Assembly (NCBI GenBank): GCA_002471255.1
Contig: DKPP01000010.1
Span: 1-64,000 of the forward strand
Direction: 5' to 3'
From: Akkermansiaceae bacterium UBA7331
Lineage (GTDB): Bacteria > Verrucomicrobiota > Verrucomicrobiia > Verrucomicrobiales > Akkermansiaceae
Length of the DNA: 64,000 nucleotides
Positions 18,357 through 28,333 of the stretch are shown here, in pieces. The notes beneath the pieces are model-generated. The model saw only the letters and a list, made by a program, of their open reading frames with translations. It had not been told where the DNA came from and ran no database searches. Both the position numbers and the translations under genes were made by a program. The stretch's first letter is position 1. Each line of letters begins with the position of its first letter.

Positions 18357-19105
18357 TGAGTATTAGTTTTTTACATGTTGTCGCAAGTTCTAAATCTACA
18401 TTAGATTATTTGGAGAATTTTAAGAAATCTGTCAGTCATGTCCAATTGGGTTCTGATGATCAATTTTGGGTAAATTTAATATTAGATTACATTAATGGTT
18501 TGTATTCAGAAATTTCTCAGCAAGAAAAAACGATTTTAAAAAATCAAAATGAACGTTGTATAAAAGAATTTATTCGAAGAAAATTGGAAACAAATGAAAA
18601 TTTTGGACAAAGCCATTTTTTAATAGTAGAATTGGAACCACAGAACAGCCATCCTAATCTATTAGGTTTTTACGATATCAAAATAAGAAGCAGTCTTTGG
18701 AATAATTATTTTGCATTTGAATGCAAATGCTTAACTGCTACCTCTAAGTCAATTTCTGAATATGTCTATAATGCTAAAAAGGAAAAAAATAAGCAAGCTT
18801 ACCCTGATGGAGGTGTTTATAGGTTTCTCATTAATAAATACGCAAAAGATAAATCTTTTGGAGGTATGATTGGATTTATTCAAAGTGGTAATACTTGCAG
18901 CATTACAAAATCAATAATTGACAGACTTGTAGATATTAAATTGCCTTGCGGCGACATTTATTATGGAGAATTGATTGATAACGTGCATCAGAATTCTGAA
19001 TTAACGCATTATTTTAAATCAGTGCATACTCGCTATGATATATATGAAAAAAAAACCTGCCTTCCTATAGATATCCATCATTTTTTATATGATTTTACTT
19101 GTTAA
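18356..19105 (+). CDS. PD-(D/E)XK-type restriction endonuclease partner
   Basis: A 249-residue protein translated directly after the methyltransferase. It has a PD-(D/E)XK-like active site: 'LLGFYDIKIRSSLW' (Asp107), then 'YFAFECKCL' (Glu122, Lys124), with predicted beta strands around them. With the coupled methylase this is most simply the cleavage subunit of a type II restriction-modification system. I recognise no specific family or recognition sequence. G+C is as low as the methylase gene, so the pair probably moved together. Confidence 0.75.
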   Translation: MSISFLHVVASSKSTLDYLENFKKSVSHVQLGSDDQFWVNLILDYINGLYSEISQQEKTILKNQNERCIKEFIRRKLETNENFGQSHFLIVELEPQNSHPNLLGFYDIKIRSSLWNNYFAFECKCLTATSKSISEYVYNAKKEKNKQAYPDGGVYRFLINKYAKDKSFGGMIGFIQSGNTCSITKSIIDRLVDIKLPCGDIYYGELIDNVHQNSELTHYFKSVHTRYDIYEKKTCLPIDIHHFLYDFTC

Positions 19106-19384
19106 AATTTTGAAACTACTTGTATTATGATATAGTGAAGAATTAATAAGATTCACAGAAAGAATTTTACACTAGCCGGTTTTGCAATTCAATTTATCTT
19201 GGAAATGATTCAAAATAGATTGTCTAATAATGGAATTTGTTCTGCAATTTTTACATGTAATATTCAATTTTTTAACATCTGAATTGTAATATCAACGTAG
19301 CCGATGTCCTGGATAAAAATATCCCATGTCATTAAGTTCGTATAATCGAAATTTGAAACACAAAACACGAATCAATAACATGAG
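19106..19384. other. Intergenic region after the R-M operon
   Basis: AT-rich sequence with no supported gene and no clear terminator. It ends where IS30 remnant sequence begins. Confidence 0.4.
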
Positions 19385-20337
19385 CTACTAGTGCCTTACC
19401 TTAACTGTACGCATAAAGATAGAAACTTTTATACGATGCAGTAAATCAGGCAAACAAATAGCACAAGACTTAGGGTTTAGTAAATCTTGCATTAACAAGG
19501 AAATTGCAGCCAATGGAGGCAGGACTTTCTATCAAGCCATTGATGCACAAGAATCATTAATGCTAAAAAAACAAGAGAGAGGACCTAAAAAACTAACACG
19601 TTATCTTATCAACCTGTTGGAAATCGAATCAAGAGAACCAAATGGTCTTCCGAGTAAATAGAACATAGAGCTCGCAAGGGACGAGTGAGTTTCAAGAGTA
19701 TTTATCGTTGGCGTTCAATATGTTATATGCTAAATGTTAGTTATAAATATTTAAGACATAAAGGGATAAGACGAGGAAAAGAGGGAACTAAAGGGGCTTA
19801 TCATGATGTGCTAGTATTCATCAACGAGCGCAAGAGATTAATAATCGTTGCAAGTTTGGTCACAGGGAACTTGATACCGTGGTCTCGCCAAGAGGAGAAA
19901 GTAAGGGATGCTTTGCTACTTTTTGGAACGTTCTACGAGAATGTATAATGCGGTGAGCATGGATGATAGAAGTAGCCGTAATATGTATGATGCCATCAAA
20001 GCAGTTAAAAACTGTTTACTACCAAGAGGATTTAAAAGTGCTACCTACGATAGAGGTAAGGAGTTTGCTTGTTATAAATAAGTTAAAGAAAACTAGATAT
20101 TGATGTCATTTTGCTGATCCTTATAAATCATGTCAAAGGGGAAGCAATGAAAATGCCAATGGATTATTAAAAGGGTTTTACCCAAAGGAACAGATTTAAA
20201 CAAGGTACGTCAGGCTCAATTAGACAAAAATGTACTACTAATTAATTCTCGACCTAAAAATGACTTAACAGGAAAACATCATTGGACAAGTATTTTCACG
20301 AGCTGACTCTCTTGGTTTGACAATTCAGGAAACAAAA
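19385..20337 (+). pseudogene. IS30-family transposase remnant, copy 1
   Basis: Reading across frames on the plus strand gives the IS30 order: HTH part ('KQIAQDLGFSKSCINKEIAANGGR'), 'KSIYRWRS' and 'LRHKGIRRGK', then 'MDDRSSRNMYDAIKAVK', 'TYDRGKEFA' (DDE Asp block), and the end 'LINSRPKND...GKHHW' with 'DSLGLTIQE'. Several frameshifts and stops make it non-functional. A second, inverted partial copy lies at about 34640-35055; together they bracket the Rhs and regulatory block. Confidence 0.82.
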
Positions 20338-20581
20338 TAGGATTTGAAGACATTATTCTCCCTTGAAGGGTGATTTTTCGGCAGGTGCGATGAGGGAGGC
20401 TCATTCCCTAGAGGGCAAATGAGGCGAGAAAATGATGTTTGTTGAGGGAGTCCGAGCTATAACATGGTTAATGAGATGTTAGCCATTGCGATCGAGTCTA
20501 TAATATAGGAATTATGAGGCTGTGCGGAACGTGTGAAGTCACGGACTGCCCACAAAATAAACAAACCAAATAACGGAAATC
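20338..20581 (+). other. Leader region of the rhs gene
   Basis: No gene is supported here. Base composition begins to rise toward the higher G+C of the rhs block. A promoter for rhs is expected; I cannot point to one. The stretch AATAACGGAAATC precedes the ATG at 20582, with GGA as a weak ribosome-binding site. Confidence 0.4.
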
Positions 20582-23500
20582 ATGAATACATTCTCTGATT
20601 CTAATAATACTTCCCGCCCCGAAGCGGCGGGTTCCTCCAACATGGTTCTTGCCGGACAATACCCCGGCTTCAAGCTGTATTCTCGTCGCAAAATGACGAG
20701 GGACGGCGGACCATCCATCAGTGTCAATTTCAACGAAGGACCTCCCGCGGATGCAAAAAGCGAAAATTATTCATGGGTTGTTAAAGTGGGTGAAATCCCC
20801 GCTCCTGACAGTCCCAATCCCGGTACGGAGCATGTGTCTGCCAATATCAGCGTAGACGATAATGCGTTCTTTTCCATGGGCTTGATGACGATTGATTTGC
20901 CAGGTACCGGACCCCATGGGGGCAGTTCCGGTCAGGACGGTTCCGCCGAGGCGGATTTGCCGCCCGGTATTTATTCGGCAAAACTGACATACGAAAATAT
21001 CAATTTCAAGAAAGAGTATAACAAGGCGATGCTGGACTTCACGTTGAACGCGGGGGAAGTCGAAGTTGTGCCAGACGAGAACCCAGACGATCCTTGCGAT
21101 CAAGATGACTGCGATTGTCAGGACGAGGATGACGAATGCGGCAGTACCGAGCCCGGCGGAAGCGGCAGCGAAGCTACTCGCAGGGCGGGCAATGCCGCTG
21201 TCTTTAAAACTTCTTCCGCAGGTCGGAGTGTTACGGCCAGCGCGAACAAGGTCAATATGCTCTGGCAGGTGAATTTCGGAACGTTCCGTGGCTTGGGCGG
21301 CGTACCTGGCGGTATGCTGGAAATTGCGGTTGCCGATTTTTCCCCCTCTCTCTGGTCGGTCAAGTCGCTGACTTATAAACACCCTATGACAAGTGTGGCC
21401 TTGCTGCCCGAGGGGGGGACGACGCTTGCCGCTCCCAATAGCATGTTTAAGGTGATGAGAGGGGCAAAGGTGGAAAATTATATGACCAGCGGGGACGGTC
21501 AGTCTGTCTTCGGCGTTGGTGTCACGGGCAAGACAAACAAGGCAGCTCGTGTTGCTCCTTTGATGGGTGAGTTTACACAGGGAGCAAGAGCGGGAATCGC
21601 ACCGGTCATTGAATTGCGCTCTGCGCAGAAGTCGTCCGTCTTCTACTCTGGAACAACCGGGAAAACGGCCGGTTTTTCAACATGGTCTGGGCGTCTTATT
21701 TCCTCGTCTGAGTTTGCTCGCTACCTCGATCTCGTGCGTGCGACGGATGGAAGCATCCAGCAGGTATGGAATTTATGGGACGGGCTTGCCAATATCGAGA
21801 ATGTCAGTTCGTCTGGCTATACCATCGCCTTTTATCTGCCCGAACAGGTAGGGGCCAAAGATGCCTCTACCGGGCGTTACTCCGTGACCGGCACTCCTTT
21901 CAAGACTTTTGTCATTGGCACCAATGATGCGAGGAACAGACTGGTCGTCACCGAGCGCACCGAAGGACGTCAAGCTTATGTCTGCACCTGGTGGCAGAAG
22001 GATGGCGCCTGGTGTACGTCTCGTGGTACGGGTGACGATGAGATCGTTACGCTACGCGAAAAGGTCAATATGGCAGGAGGCCAGTACAAGATCGTCACGA
22101 CCGTCCAGCGTGGGCTGGATGGGGAGGCGGTGTCTCAAAGTGAAGAAATTTTCACAAGCACCAATCAGGGGACTCTCAAGCACTCGAGCGCAAAGTTCAG
22201 CACGGCTCCGTTTGGAGTGAATCCTGGTAAATCGATTAAGAGCAACTACCAATACAACAGTCAGGGACTTCGTACCGAAAACCGTTTGGCCATGGCAGGT
22301 GTTGGAACGTTTTCTTCTGCCAGAGCTTACGATAACCGCAATCGTCAGAATGTTACCTTTGAACCGTGGGCTGGCGGCGAGAGAAAGATCATTTATACCT
22401 ATTACAAGGATGGTCAGTTCTATGATTCTGACATCGACTTCCGCCGTGTGGTCATTGAGCGCAATGGTCATGCAACCGAGTATTTGAGGGAAGATTACAA
22501 ATACTCGGAGGTCAATCATGTGCGCAGGGTTGAGAAAAGAACCACGGGTCTAGGCGTCAGCGGTTCCCGTCTTGAGATCACTGAAACATGGCAGGGAACA
22601 GCCCCCAATCCGCACGCACAGGGTCGAGTGAAGATGAAGCAGGGTATCGACGGTATCCAGACGCATTACGAGTACGAGGCGTCTACGAATCACGGGGCTT
22701 TGTACAAGCAGACGGAAGAGGTCCGAGTTGATGGACAGGTCGTTCCCGGCCGAAGCTCGCGCAAGGTGCACCATGTTTCTGCTGAAGGCAACGATATGCG
22801 CGTCGAAGAATACGCCCTTCTGACAAATGGTATATGGGAGCTGACGGACGCGGCGGACTATGAGTACGACCGAGAAAACAACTGGATCAAACGTACCCGT
22901 GCCAATGGTCGTGTCACGGAGCGATCCATGATGTGCAGAGGTCCGCTGTGGGAGAAGGACGAAGATGGCGTGCTGACAACTTACGGTTACAATACGGCTC
23001 GCCAGCTTGTGGAGGTCATCCGCTCGGCAACGGAAACAATGCCAGAAACGATCATTTCCTACACTCGCGACGCCATGGACCGCGTGTTGGAATTGCGAAC
23101 GGATATTGGATCTCTCTCGAAGAGTGTCAAAACTTCCTACGACTTGATGGGGCGCAAGACCTCTCAAACGGACGAATTGGGACGAGTTACGACATGGGAA
23201 TACAGCGATGACGGTCTGACAACGACGGAAATCACACCAACGGGAGCCACCCTCGTTACGAAGCGTCATAAAGACGGGACGATTCTGGAACGCTCCGGCA
23301 CAGGGCAGCGGCATATCCGTTACGAGATGGATATTGTTGCCGACGGAATCCGCATGACTAAAAATGCTGTAAATGGAAATAATATTTATCCCATAAGACA
23401 AAACGTGACTAATGCCGTTAATGAAGTTTTGCGTGAAGGTAAAGCTCACATGTCCAATGGATTTCTCTTCGAATATTTCAACTACAATGAAAATGGATGG

Positions 23501-26347
23501 ATTACAGAAAAGAAAATCGAAGGAATGGCTCCTACGGTATATGAATACGATTTCTTTGGAAATATTACTCAAGAAATTTTGAAATTATCTACTAGCCCTA
23601 CTTTTTCCAATTCTCGAATTACTACTTATGAGTATATTCTGAAAAAAGAAGACGACGGTATTTATACAAGTATTACCACGACGAAAAACAATGCTCAGGG
23701 AACTACTTATCAGGAGCGAGTGTGCGAACTAATTTCGTCTCTGTCTCCCATTCTACTAAAAAAGACTGTTACGACTGATCCAAGAGGTAACGAAATGATA
23801 CGATGGACGGAATACGACGAGCCTTGTGTTCGACTGATTAAAGAAAAAATTCCAGCGTCGGAAATGACAGCGGTTACTCATCAAGTTGATGGTTTTATTA
23901 CCAGAGAAACCGATACAGCGGGAATTTCTGTTATTCACGAACGAACCATTAATGTGACGGGAATTCACCTGAAACAAACCGATGCTCGCGGCAATACCAT
24001 TCTTACCGACAAGAACATTATCGGCTGGACGGAAAAAATAACCGATGCCGCAGGAAATGTCTCTTCCATGGAATACGATCCTGCCTCCGGCAATCTTGCC
24101 TGCATGACTGATGCTCTCGGCAAGACAATGCGTTATACCTATGACCAACGGAAACGCAAGATTGCCGAATGGGGAACGGGCATTCAGCCTGCCATGTACG
24201 GGTACGACGATGCGGACCGACTTATTTCTCTCACGTCCTTCCGTGCGACTGGAGAAGTCATTGAGACCGATCCGACGGAACGCAGCGACGGAGACACGAC
24301 TACCTGGGCTTATGATGAGGCTTCCGGTCTTCTCCTATCGAAACGCTATGCCGACGGCAAGGAGGAGCGTTATACCTACGATAGCTGGAACAGGATCGCC
24401 ACAAAGCAACAGTCCCGAACAGTGAATGAAGGAGCAACTCGCCTGACCTCCACCTATGCCTACGATCAACAGACAGGGAATCTGCTTTCCATTACACATA
24501 ACGATGGAACGCCTTCCGTCAGCTACGCTTACAATCACCTCGGTTTACCGACTCAAATCACGGACGATTCCGGCACACGTACCCTGACCTACAACGAGTT
24601 CAACGAAGTGGTGAAGGAAACCACTGCAGGTTTGGCTGCAAGTGAGCTTGACTACACTCGGGACAGTCTGGGACGTTCCTCCGGGTATACTTTGAAGTAC
24701 GGTGGTAAAACAGTCCAGCAAAGTACGCTTGAATATGATTCCAATGGGCGATACTCCACTATATATCTCAACCAGTCAGCAACTCCGTTCAAGTATGGGT
24801 ATAATGCCTCCCACGGTTTGCTCAATACATTGGCTTATCCCAATTCGTTTACGAGATGGTATACCCGAGAAGACAAGCGAGACCTGATCGTTAAGATTGA
24901 TTACTTGCGTCCGGGATCCACCAATTATCCAGCCAAGGTCGATTACAGTTACGATGCTCTGGGACGTCCGGTGACGAAAAAGGATATCTTCAACGCACCC
25001 AACCCCGATCTCACCCATGCCTACAGTTACAATGACAGGGGTGAACTGATTATCGCCGCCATGAGCCGGGGCGGAACCTACAGCTACGGTTACGATAATA
25101 TCGGCAACCGGGAACATTCGCAGGAAGGTGCGGAAGCAACCAAGACCTATGCCAGCAATGACCTCAATCAGTACACGGACATTGCGAAAGGGGAAGAAAG
25201 TACTTTTGCTCCAGAATACGATGCTGACGGGAATCAGACGAAGGTCAAAACTTCAACGGGAGAATGGATTGTAACCTACAATGCTCTTAACCAGGCAACG
25301 AGCTTTACTCAAGGAACCATGTATATTGTGTGCCGTTACGATTGCATGAGCCGACGTGTGGAAAAAGCCGTTTACGAAGGGAACACGCTGCTTTCGAAAA
25401 AGCGTTTCGTTTACAGCGGATTTCTGCAAATCGCCGAACTTGATGCGAGCAAGGCGACGGAAGAAATACCGCCTATTCTCCGCAAAACCTATTTGTGGGA
25501 TCCGATGGAGACACAGGCTACACACGTTCTGGCGATGAGTCTTTTCGACGAGTCGGGAGCCTATTCGGAAGATCTGTATTATTCGCACGATCAGTTGAAA
25601 AACACGATTGCCCTCTTTGGTATCAAGGGCGGGCGACGAGGTCTGTACGAATACGGGCCATACGGGAATATTCTGAAAATCGAGGGAGACGGGGCAGAGA
25701 TAAACCCTTTCCGTTTCTCCTGCGAGTATTCGGACGATGAACTCGGGCTTGTTTACTACAACTATCGCTACCTCAATACTAGTGATGGCAGGTGGATAGG
25801 AAGAGATATCATCGGAGAAGGAGAGGACGTAAACCTTTATCGTTTTGTAAAAAACAGATTGATGGTTGATTGTCTCGGGTTTTGGATACACATTGGTATT
25901 GGTGCACTTGTAGGAGGCGTAGTCGGAGCAATTGGGGGAGGAGTGATGGCCGCAGTAAGCGGAGGAGATGTTCTAAAGGGCGTTGTTTCAGGTGCTGCCG
26001 GGGGAGCTGCTGCCGGAGCAGTTCTTGCTGGAACCGCTAATCCTGCATTAGCAGGAGCCGCTGGAGGCGCGACAAGTTCAGCTGTCAGCCAATACTTGAA
26101 TGATGAAGATATTGTATCTCCGGAAGGATTGGGTAAAATAGCAGTTTCAACAGCATGCGGTGCTGGTACCGGGTTGCTTTGCTCAACATTCCCTGAGAAT
26201 GGATTTGGCCGCCTTCTTACTGACATCATCGTAGATGCCACAACTACTATTCAGGCCGCTCTTGGAAATGCTATTATTGATTTAGGCTCAGGATCAGCCA
26301 ATGGCGTCGAAAATCATAATAAAAATAGATTTGCGCCTTTTAAATAA
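20582..26347 (+). CDS. Rhs-repeat polymorphic toxin with glycine-zipper C-terminus
   Basis: A 1921-residue Rhs protein. The first ~650 residues are a non-repeat region with an Asp/Cys-rich stretch near 160-195 and no PAAR, VgrG or signal peptide that I can see. Residues ~650-1700 carry many YD repeats ('YDLMGRKTSQTDELGRV', 'YDPASGNLACMTDALGK', 'YDSWNRIA'). The shell ends with the Rhs core motif ('GLVYYNYRYLNTSDGRWIGRD...NLYRFVKNRLMVDCLGF'). The ~155-residue variable tip after 1763 is Gly/Ala-rich ('GALVGGVVGAIGGGVMAAVSGG'), a glycine-zipper pattern that suggests a membrane-active toxin. A membrane-protein gene follows, as expected of an immunity partner. A portion at 23340-24110 is more AT-rich than the rest. 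Confidence 0.92.
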   Translation: MNTFSDSNNTSRPEAAGSSNMVLAGQYPGFKLYSRRKMTRDGGPSISVNFNEGPPADAKSENYSWVVKVGEIPAPDSPNPGTEHVSANISVDDNAFFSMGLMTIDLPGTGPHGGSSGQDGSAEADLPPGIYSAKLTYENINFKKEYNKAMLDFTLNAGEVEVVPDENPDDPCDQDDCDCQDEDDECGSTEPGGSGSEATRRAGNAAVFKTSSAGRSVTASANKVNMLWQVNFGTFRGLGGVPGGMLEIAVADFSPSLWSVKSLTYKHPMTSVALLPEGGTTLAAPNSMFKVMRGAKVENYMTSGDGQSVFGVGVTGKTNKAARVAPLMGEFTQGARAGIAPVIELRSAQKSSVFYSGTTGKTAGFSTWSGRLISSSEFARYLDLVRATDGSIQQVWNLWDGLANIENVSSSGYTIAFYLPEQVGAKDASTGRYSVTGTPFKTFVIGTNDARNRLVVTERTEGRQAYVCTWWQKDGAWCTSRGTGDDEIVTLREKVNMAGGQYKIVTTVQRGLDGEAVSQSEEIFTSTNQGTLKHSSAKFSTAPFGVNPGKSIKSNYQYNSQGLRTENRLAMAGVGTFSSARAYDNRNRQNVTFEPWAGGERKIIYTYYKDGQFYDSDIDFRRVVIERNGHATEYLREDYKYSEVNHVRRVEKRTTGLGVSGSRLEITETWQGTAPNPHAQGRVKMKQGIDGIQTHYEYEASTNHGALYKQTEEVRVDGQVVPGRSSRKVHHVSAEGNDMRVEEYALLTNGIWELTDAADYEYDRENNWIKRTRANGRVTERSMMCRGPLWEKDEDGVLTTYGYNTARQLVEVIRSATETMPETIISYTRDAMDRVLELRTDIGSLSKSVKTSYDLMGRKTSQTDELGRVTTWEYSDDGLTTTEITPTGATLVTKRHKDGTILERSGTGQRHIRYEMDIVADGIRMTKNAVNGNNIYPIRQNVTNAVNEVLREGKAHMSNGFLFEYFNYNENGWITEKKIEGMAPTVYEYDFFGNITQEILKLSTSPTFSNSRITTYEYILKKEDDGIYTSITTTKNNAQGTTYQERVCELISSLSPILLKKTVTTDPRGNEMIRWTEYDEPCVRLIKEKIPASEMTAVTHQVDGFITRETDTAGISVIHERTINVTGIHLKQTDARGNTILTDKNIIGWTEKITDAAGNVSSMEYDPASGNLACMTDALGKTMRYTYDQRKRKIAEWGTGIQPAMYGYDDADRLISLTSFRATGEVIETDPTERSDGDTTTWAYDEASGLLLSKRYADGKEERYTYDSWNRIATKQQSRTVNEGATRLTSTYAYDQQTGNLLSITHNDGTPSVSYAYNHLGLPTQITDDSGTRTLTYNEFNEVVKETTAGLAASELDYTRDSLGRSSGYTLKYGGKTVQQSTLEYDSNGRYSTIYLNQSATPFKYGYNASHGLLNTLAYPNSFTRWYTREDKRDLIVKIDYLRPGSTNYPAKVDYSYDALGRPVTKKDIFNAPNPDLTHAYSYNDRGELIIAAMSRGGTYSYGYDNIGNREHSQEGAEATKTYASNDLNQYTDIAKGEESTFAPEYDADGNQTKVKTSTGEWIVTYNALNQATSFTQGTMYIVCRYDCMSRRVEKAVYEGNTLLSKKRFVYSGFLQIAELDASKATEEIPPILRKTYLWDPMETQATHVLAMSLFDESGAYSEDLYYSHDQLKNTIALFGIKGGRRGLYEYGPYGNILKIEGDGAEINPFRFSCEYSDDELGLVYYNYRYLNTSDGRWIGRDIIGEGEDVNLYRFVKNRLMVDCLGFWIHIGIGALVGGVVGAIGGGVMAAVSGGDVLKGVVSGAAGGAAAGAVLAGTANPALAGAAGGATSSAVSQYLNDEDIVSPEGLGKIAVSTACGAGTGLLCSTFPENGFGRLLTDIIVDATTTIQAALGNAIIDLGSGSANGVENHNKNRFAPFK

Positions 26348-26397
26348 TACGCAAAAGATTTATAATTTGCTACAATCGTAGATAAATCATACTTATT

Positions 26398-27045
26398 ATG
26401 AACACTAGAAAGATGCTGTCTGAATTCGTAAGATATTCTATTGCAATAATTTTTATTGCAATCCAAATATATGTTGTTTATATGCTTCCGCGTATTCTTG
26501 CAGCGTCTTTCTCTTTCTCTGATATTCAACTCGGGATAAATTTTTGTGATTTTTTTATTTTATGGATTCCTTTTTTTGGAATAGTATATGCATTTGCACT
26601 TGCATGGCGTAATCAATTGGCATCAATATATAGAATATTGGAGAGAAAAAACATTATATTAGAAGTAAAAGAAAACAATATAAATCATAAAAAAAAGATA
26701 TCTTATGATTATTCCATAGCTTCTTCTTTAAGGAGAATTTCAAATAAATCAAAAAAAATACACGTGAAATTTCTATTGATATTTTTTTTATTTATTGGTG
26801 CTGTTATTGTTGTTTTATTTCAGATGTATACGTGCGCCACGGCTTTTATTTACTACTCTATTATAGGGGATTTTGATGAATCATTTTTTACATCGTCAAA
26901 TAGTGTATTAATAGTATCATTATTGATAGATTATTTTATGGTCACGTTTTTTATATTGAAGGGAATTCTTTTCAAGGTTGATCGTATATTGACTTATGTT
27001 CTTGCTTTCCGAATAATGAAAAAAACTGATAGTGCCGCATCATAA
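26398..27045 (+). CDS. Polytopic membrane protein, probable immunity to the Rhs tip
   Basis: A 215-residue protein with about four hydrophobic segments (near residues 12-35, 48-70, 122-145 and 165-190). It lies 50 bases after rhs. A paralogue at 28334 follows an orphan copy of the Rhs toxin tip, so tip and membrane protein travel as a pair. A membrane-located immunity protein suits a toxin with a glycine-zipper tip. Base composition is far more AT-rich than rhs. I recognise no named family; the immunity role is inferred from position and pairing. Confidence 0.75.
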   Translation: MNTRKMLSEFVRYSIAIIFIAIQIYVVYMLPRILAASFSFSDIQLGINFCDFFILWIPFFGIVYAFALAWRNQLASIYRILERKNIILEVKENNINHKKKISYDYSIASSLRRISNKSKKIHVKFLLIFFLFIGAVIVVLFQMYTCATAFIYYSIIGDFDESFFTSSNSVLIVSLLIDYFMVTFFILKGILFKVDRILTYVLAFRIMKKTDSAAS

Positions 27046-27194
27046 ATAAGAGAAGCAGTTTTTACGTGTCAGAAACGATAGACTAGCTATTTACCGGAGA
27101 GCTCAGAGCTCAGAGGTGAAGCTGGACGTTATTTAACTGGGATTCTATTTTCAGAGAACATTGAATAAATCTGAGTGAGATAAAAGCCCCTCAA

Positions 27195-27238
27195 AATAGC
27201 CAAGGCCCCAGTGTGGATAACACTGGGTTTTTTTTCGA
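27195..27238 (+). terminator. Terminator after the first toxin-immunity pair
   Basis: CCCAGTGT GGATA ACACTGGG followed by eight Ts, about 150 bases after the immunity gene. A related but imperfect hairpin occurs at about 30478-30512 after the Sel1-repeat gene. Confidence 0.8.
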
Positions 27239-27239
27239 T

Positions 27240-27984
27240 GAAGGGGGGGCTGTTTACGAGGAATGGTGGAATGTGTTTTCTCAAAGCACGAAGCGAGTAC
27301 CATAATTTGGTTCAGAGGCGACGCTTTGGAGAGAGTGGTGGATTTTTTAACAGATGGTCGGGTTCTGGAGGGGGGTGGTACTGCTTGCTCTGTGAAATAT
27401 GGCGTCTGCTTATTGGTGGCAGGAGGAGTTGAGGTGTTTTTGCGTTGTTCAGGGATGAGGTTTTTGCCGTTTTTATCTTTGAGGAAGCGGATTTCTAAGG
27501 TGTCGATGCACCTTGTTTTGTCGAGATGGTTGTGGCGGGCTCTGCGTGTGAGGAGGGTTTCGTAGTCAGCTTTGGAGAGGTAGGTTCCGGGGGGCGGCGT
27601 CCGGCCGTGGGCGGAAGTCGGTAGCCATGATAGCTGAAGGCGTCGAGCTGGTCGCTGGCAAAAGTTTCGGGAGTGACTCCGAAACCTGTTTTTTCGTCGC
27701 TCCAGATTTTGTGGAGGTTGTTTTTCCTGTCGGCGTCGATTTCTGGCTGGTGCTGGTGGATGAGGCCGTTGTTTTTTGTCTCGCGCCATTTGAGTATTTG
27801 TTTTGTGTTTCTGGGCTGGCTGTCGTAGCGGGACATACTGCTCCGCCCTACCCTATTTTTTGCGTTTTTGTTCGGTGTAGGGGAGCTGGTGGGTGGCTGT
27901 CTGAAATTCGTTGGAGTTTTAGAGGAGTTGTTCGATCCGCTGGTTTTCGCCGAAGTCTTGTATTTTTGTGAATTTGTCGATGGG
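27240..27984 (-). pseudogene. Decayed phage-like gene, copy A
   Basis: Read on the minus strand this contains 'APIDKFTKIQDFGENQRIEQLL', 'WSDEKTGFGVTPETFASDQLDAF' and 'YLSKADYETLLTRRARHNHLDKT', split among frames by stops and shifts. A related copy lies at 30513-31260. I do not recognise the family; the setting suggests a prophage structural gene. Its upstream end is joined directly to the orphan Rhs tip at about 27985. The open frames on the plus strand here are shadows. Confidence 0.5.
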
Positions 27985-28285
27985 AGCAGCAGGAGCCGCT
28001 GGAGGCGCGACAAGTTCCGCTGTTGGTCAATTACTTAATGGTGAAAATCCTGCTTCCCTGAAGGGGGTGGGTAAAATCTTGGTATCAGCAGGTTGTGGTG
28101 GTGCTGCTGGAGCAATTTGTCCAGTATTTCCAAAGGCTGGATTTGGTGCGAAGTCCGGCGATATTGCCACTGAGCTCACTACCAATGTTACGGCAGGTCT
28201 TGGGAATGCCATTATTGATGCTGGCGCAGAAATGACCGATGAAATGGAAAATTATAACGAGAACAGATTTAGGCCTTTCAAATAG
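27968..28285 (+). pseudogene. Orphan Rhs C-terminal toxin tip
   Basis: A displaced toxin tip without its Rhs shell. From about 27985 it matches the end of the main Rhs protein: 'AGAAGGATSSAVGQLLNGENPASLKGVGKILVSAGCGGAAGAICPVFP' parallels 'AGAAGGATSSAVSQYLNDEDIVSPEGLGKIAVSTACGAGTGLLCSTFP', and both end 'NRF(R/A)PFK'. Upstream sequence is unrelated phage-like DNA, so it starts abruptly mid-domain. Such orphan tips are known reserves that can recombine onto the rhs gene. It could be translated from an accidental start but is probably silent. Confidence 0.85.
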
Positions 28286-28333
28286 AATGCAAGGCATATA
28301 TCCTTTGAATTATTCATAAAATAATTACTCGTT

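Noticed and set aside
18356..19105. Reading the gene after the methylase as an immunity or regulator gene
   Set aside because: Asp107, Glu122 and Lys124 in strand-like context and coupling to the methylase make a nuclease more likely.
20771..25891. Long minus-strand open frames within rhs (for example 22550-23572)
   Set aside because: They are antisense to a clear Rhs protein, lack family motifs and follow from its base composition.
27263..27971. Plus-strand frames rich in Val, Gly and Leu
   Set aside because: They are antisense to the decayed phage-like gene, which has recognisable repeated blocks on the minus strand.
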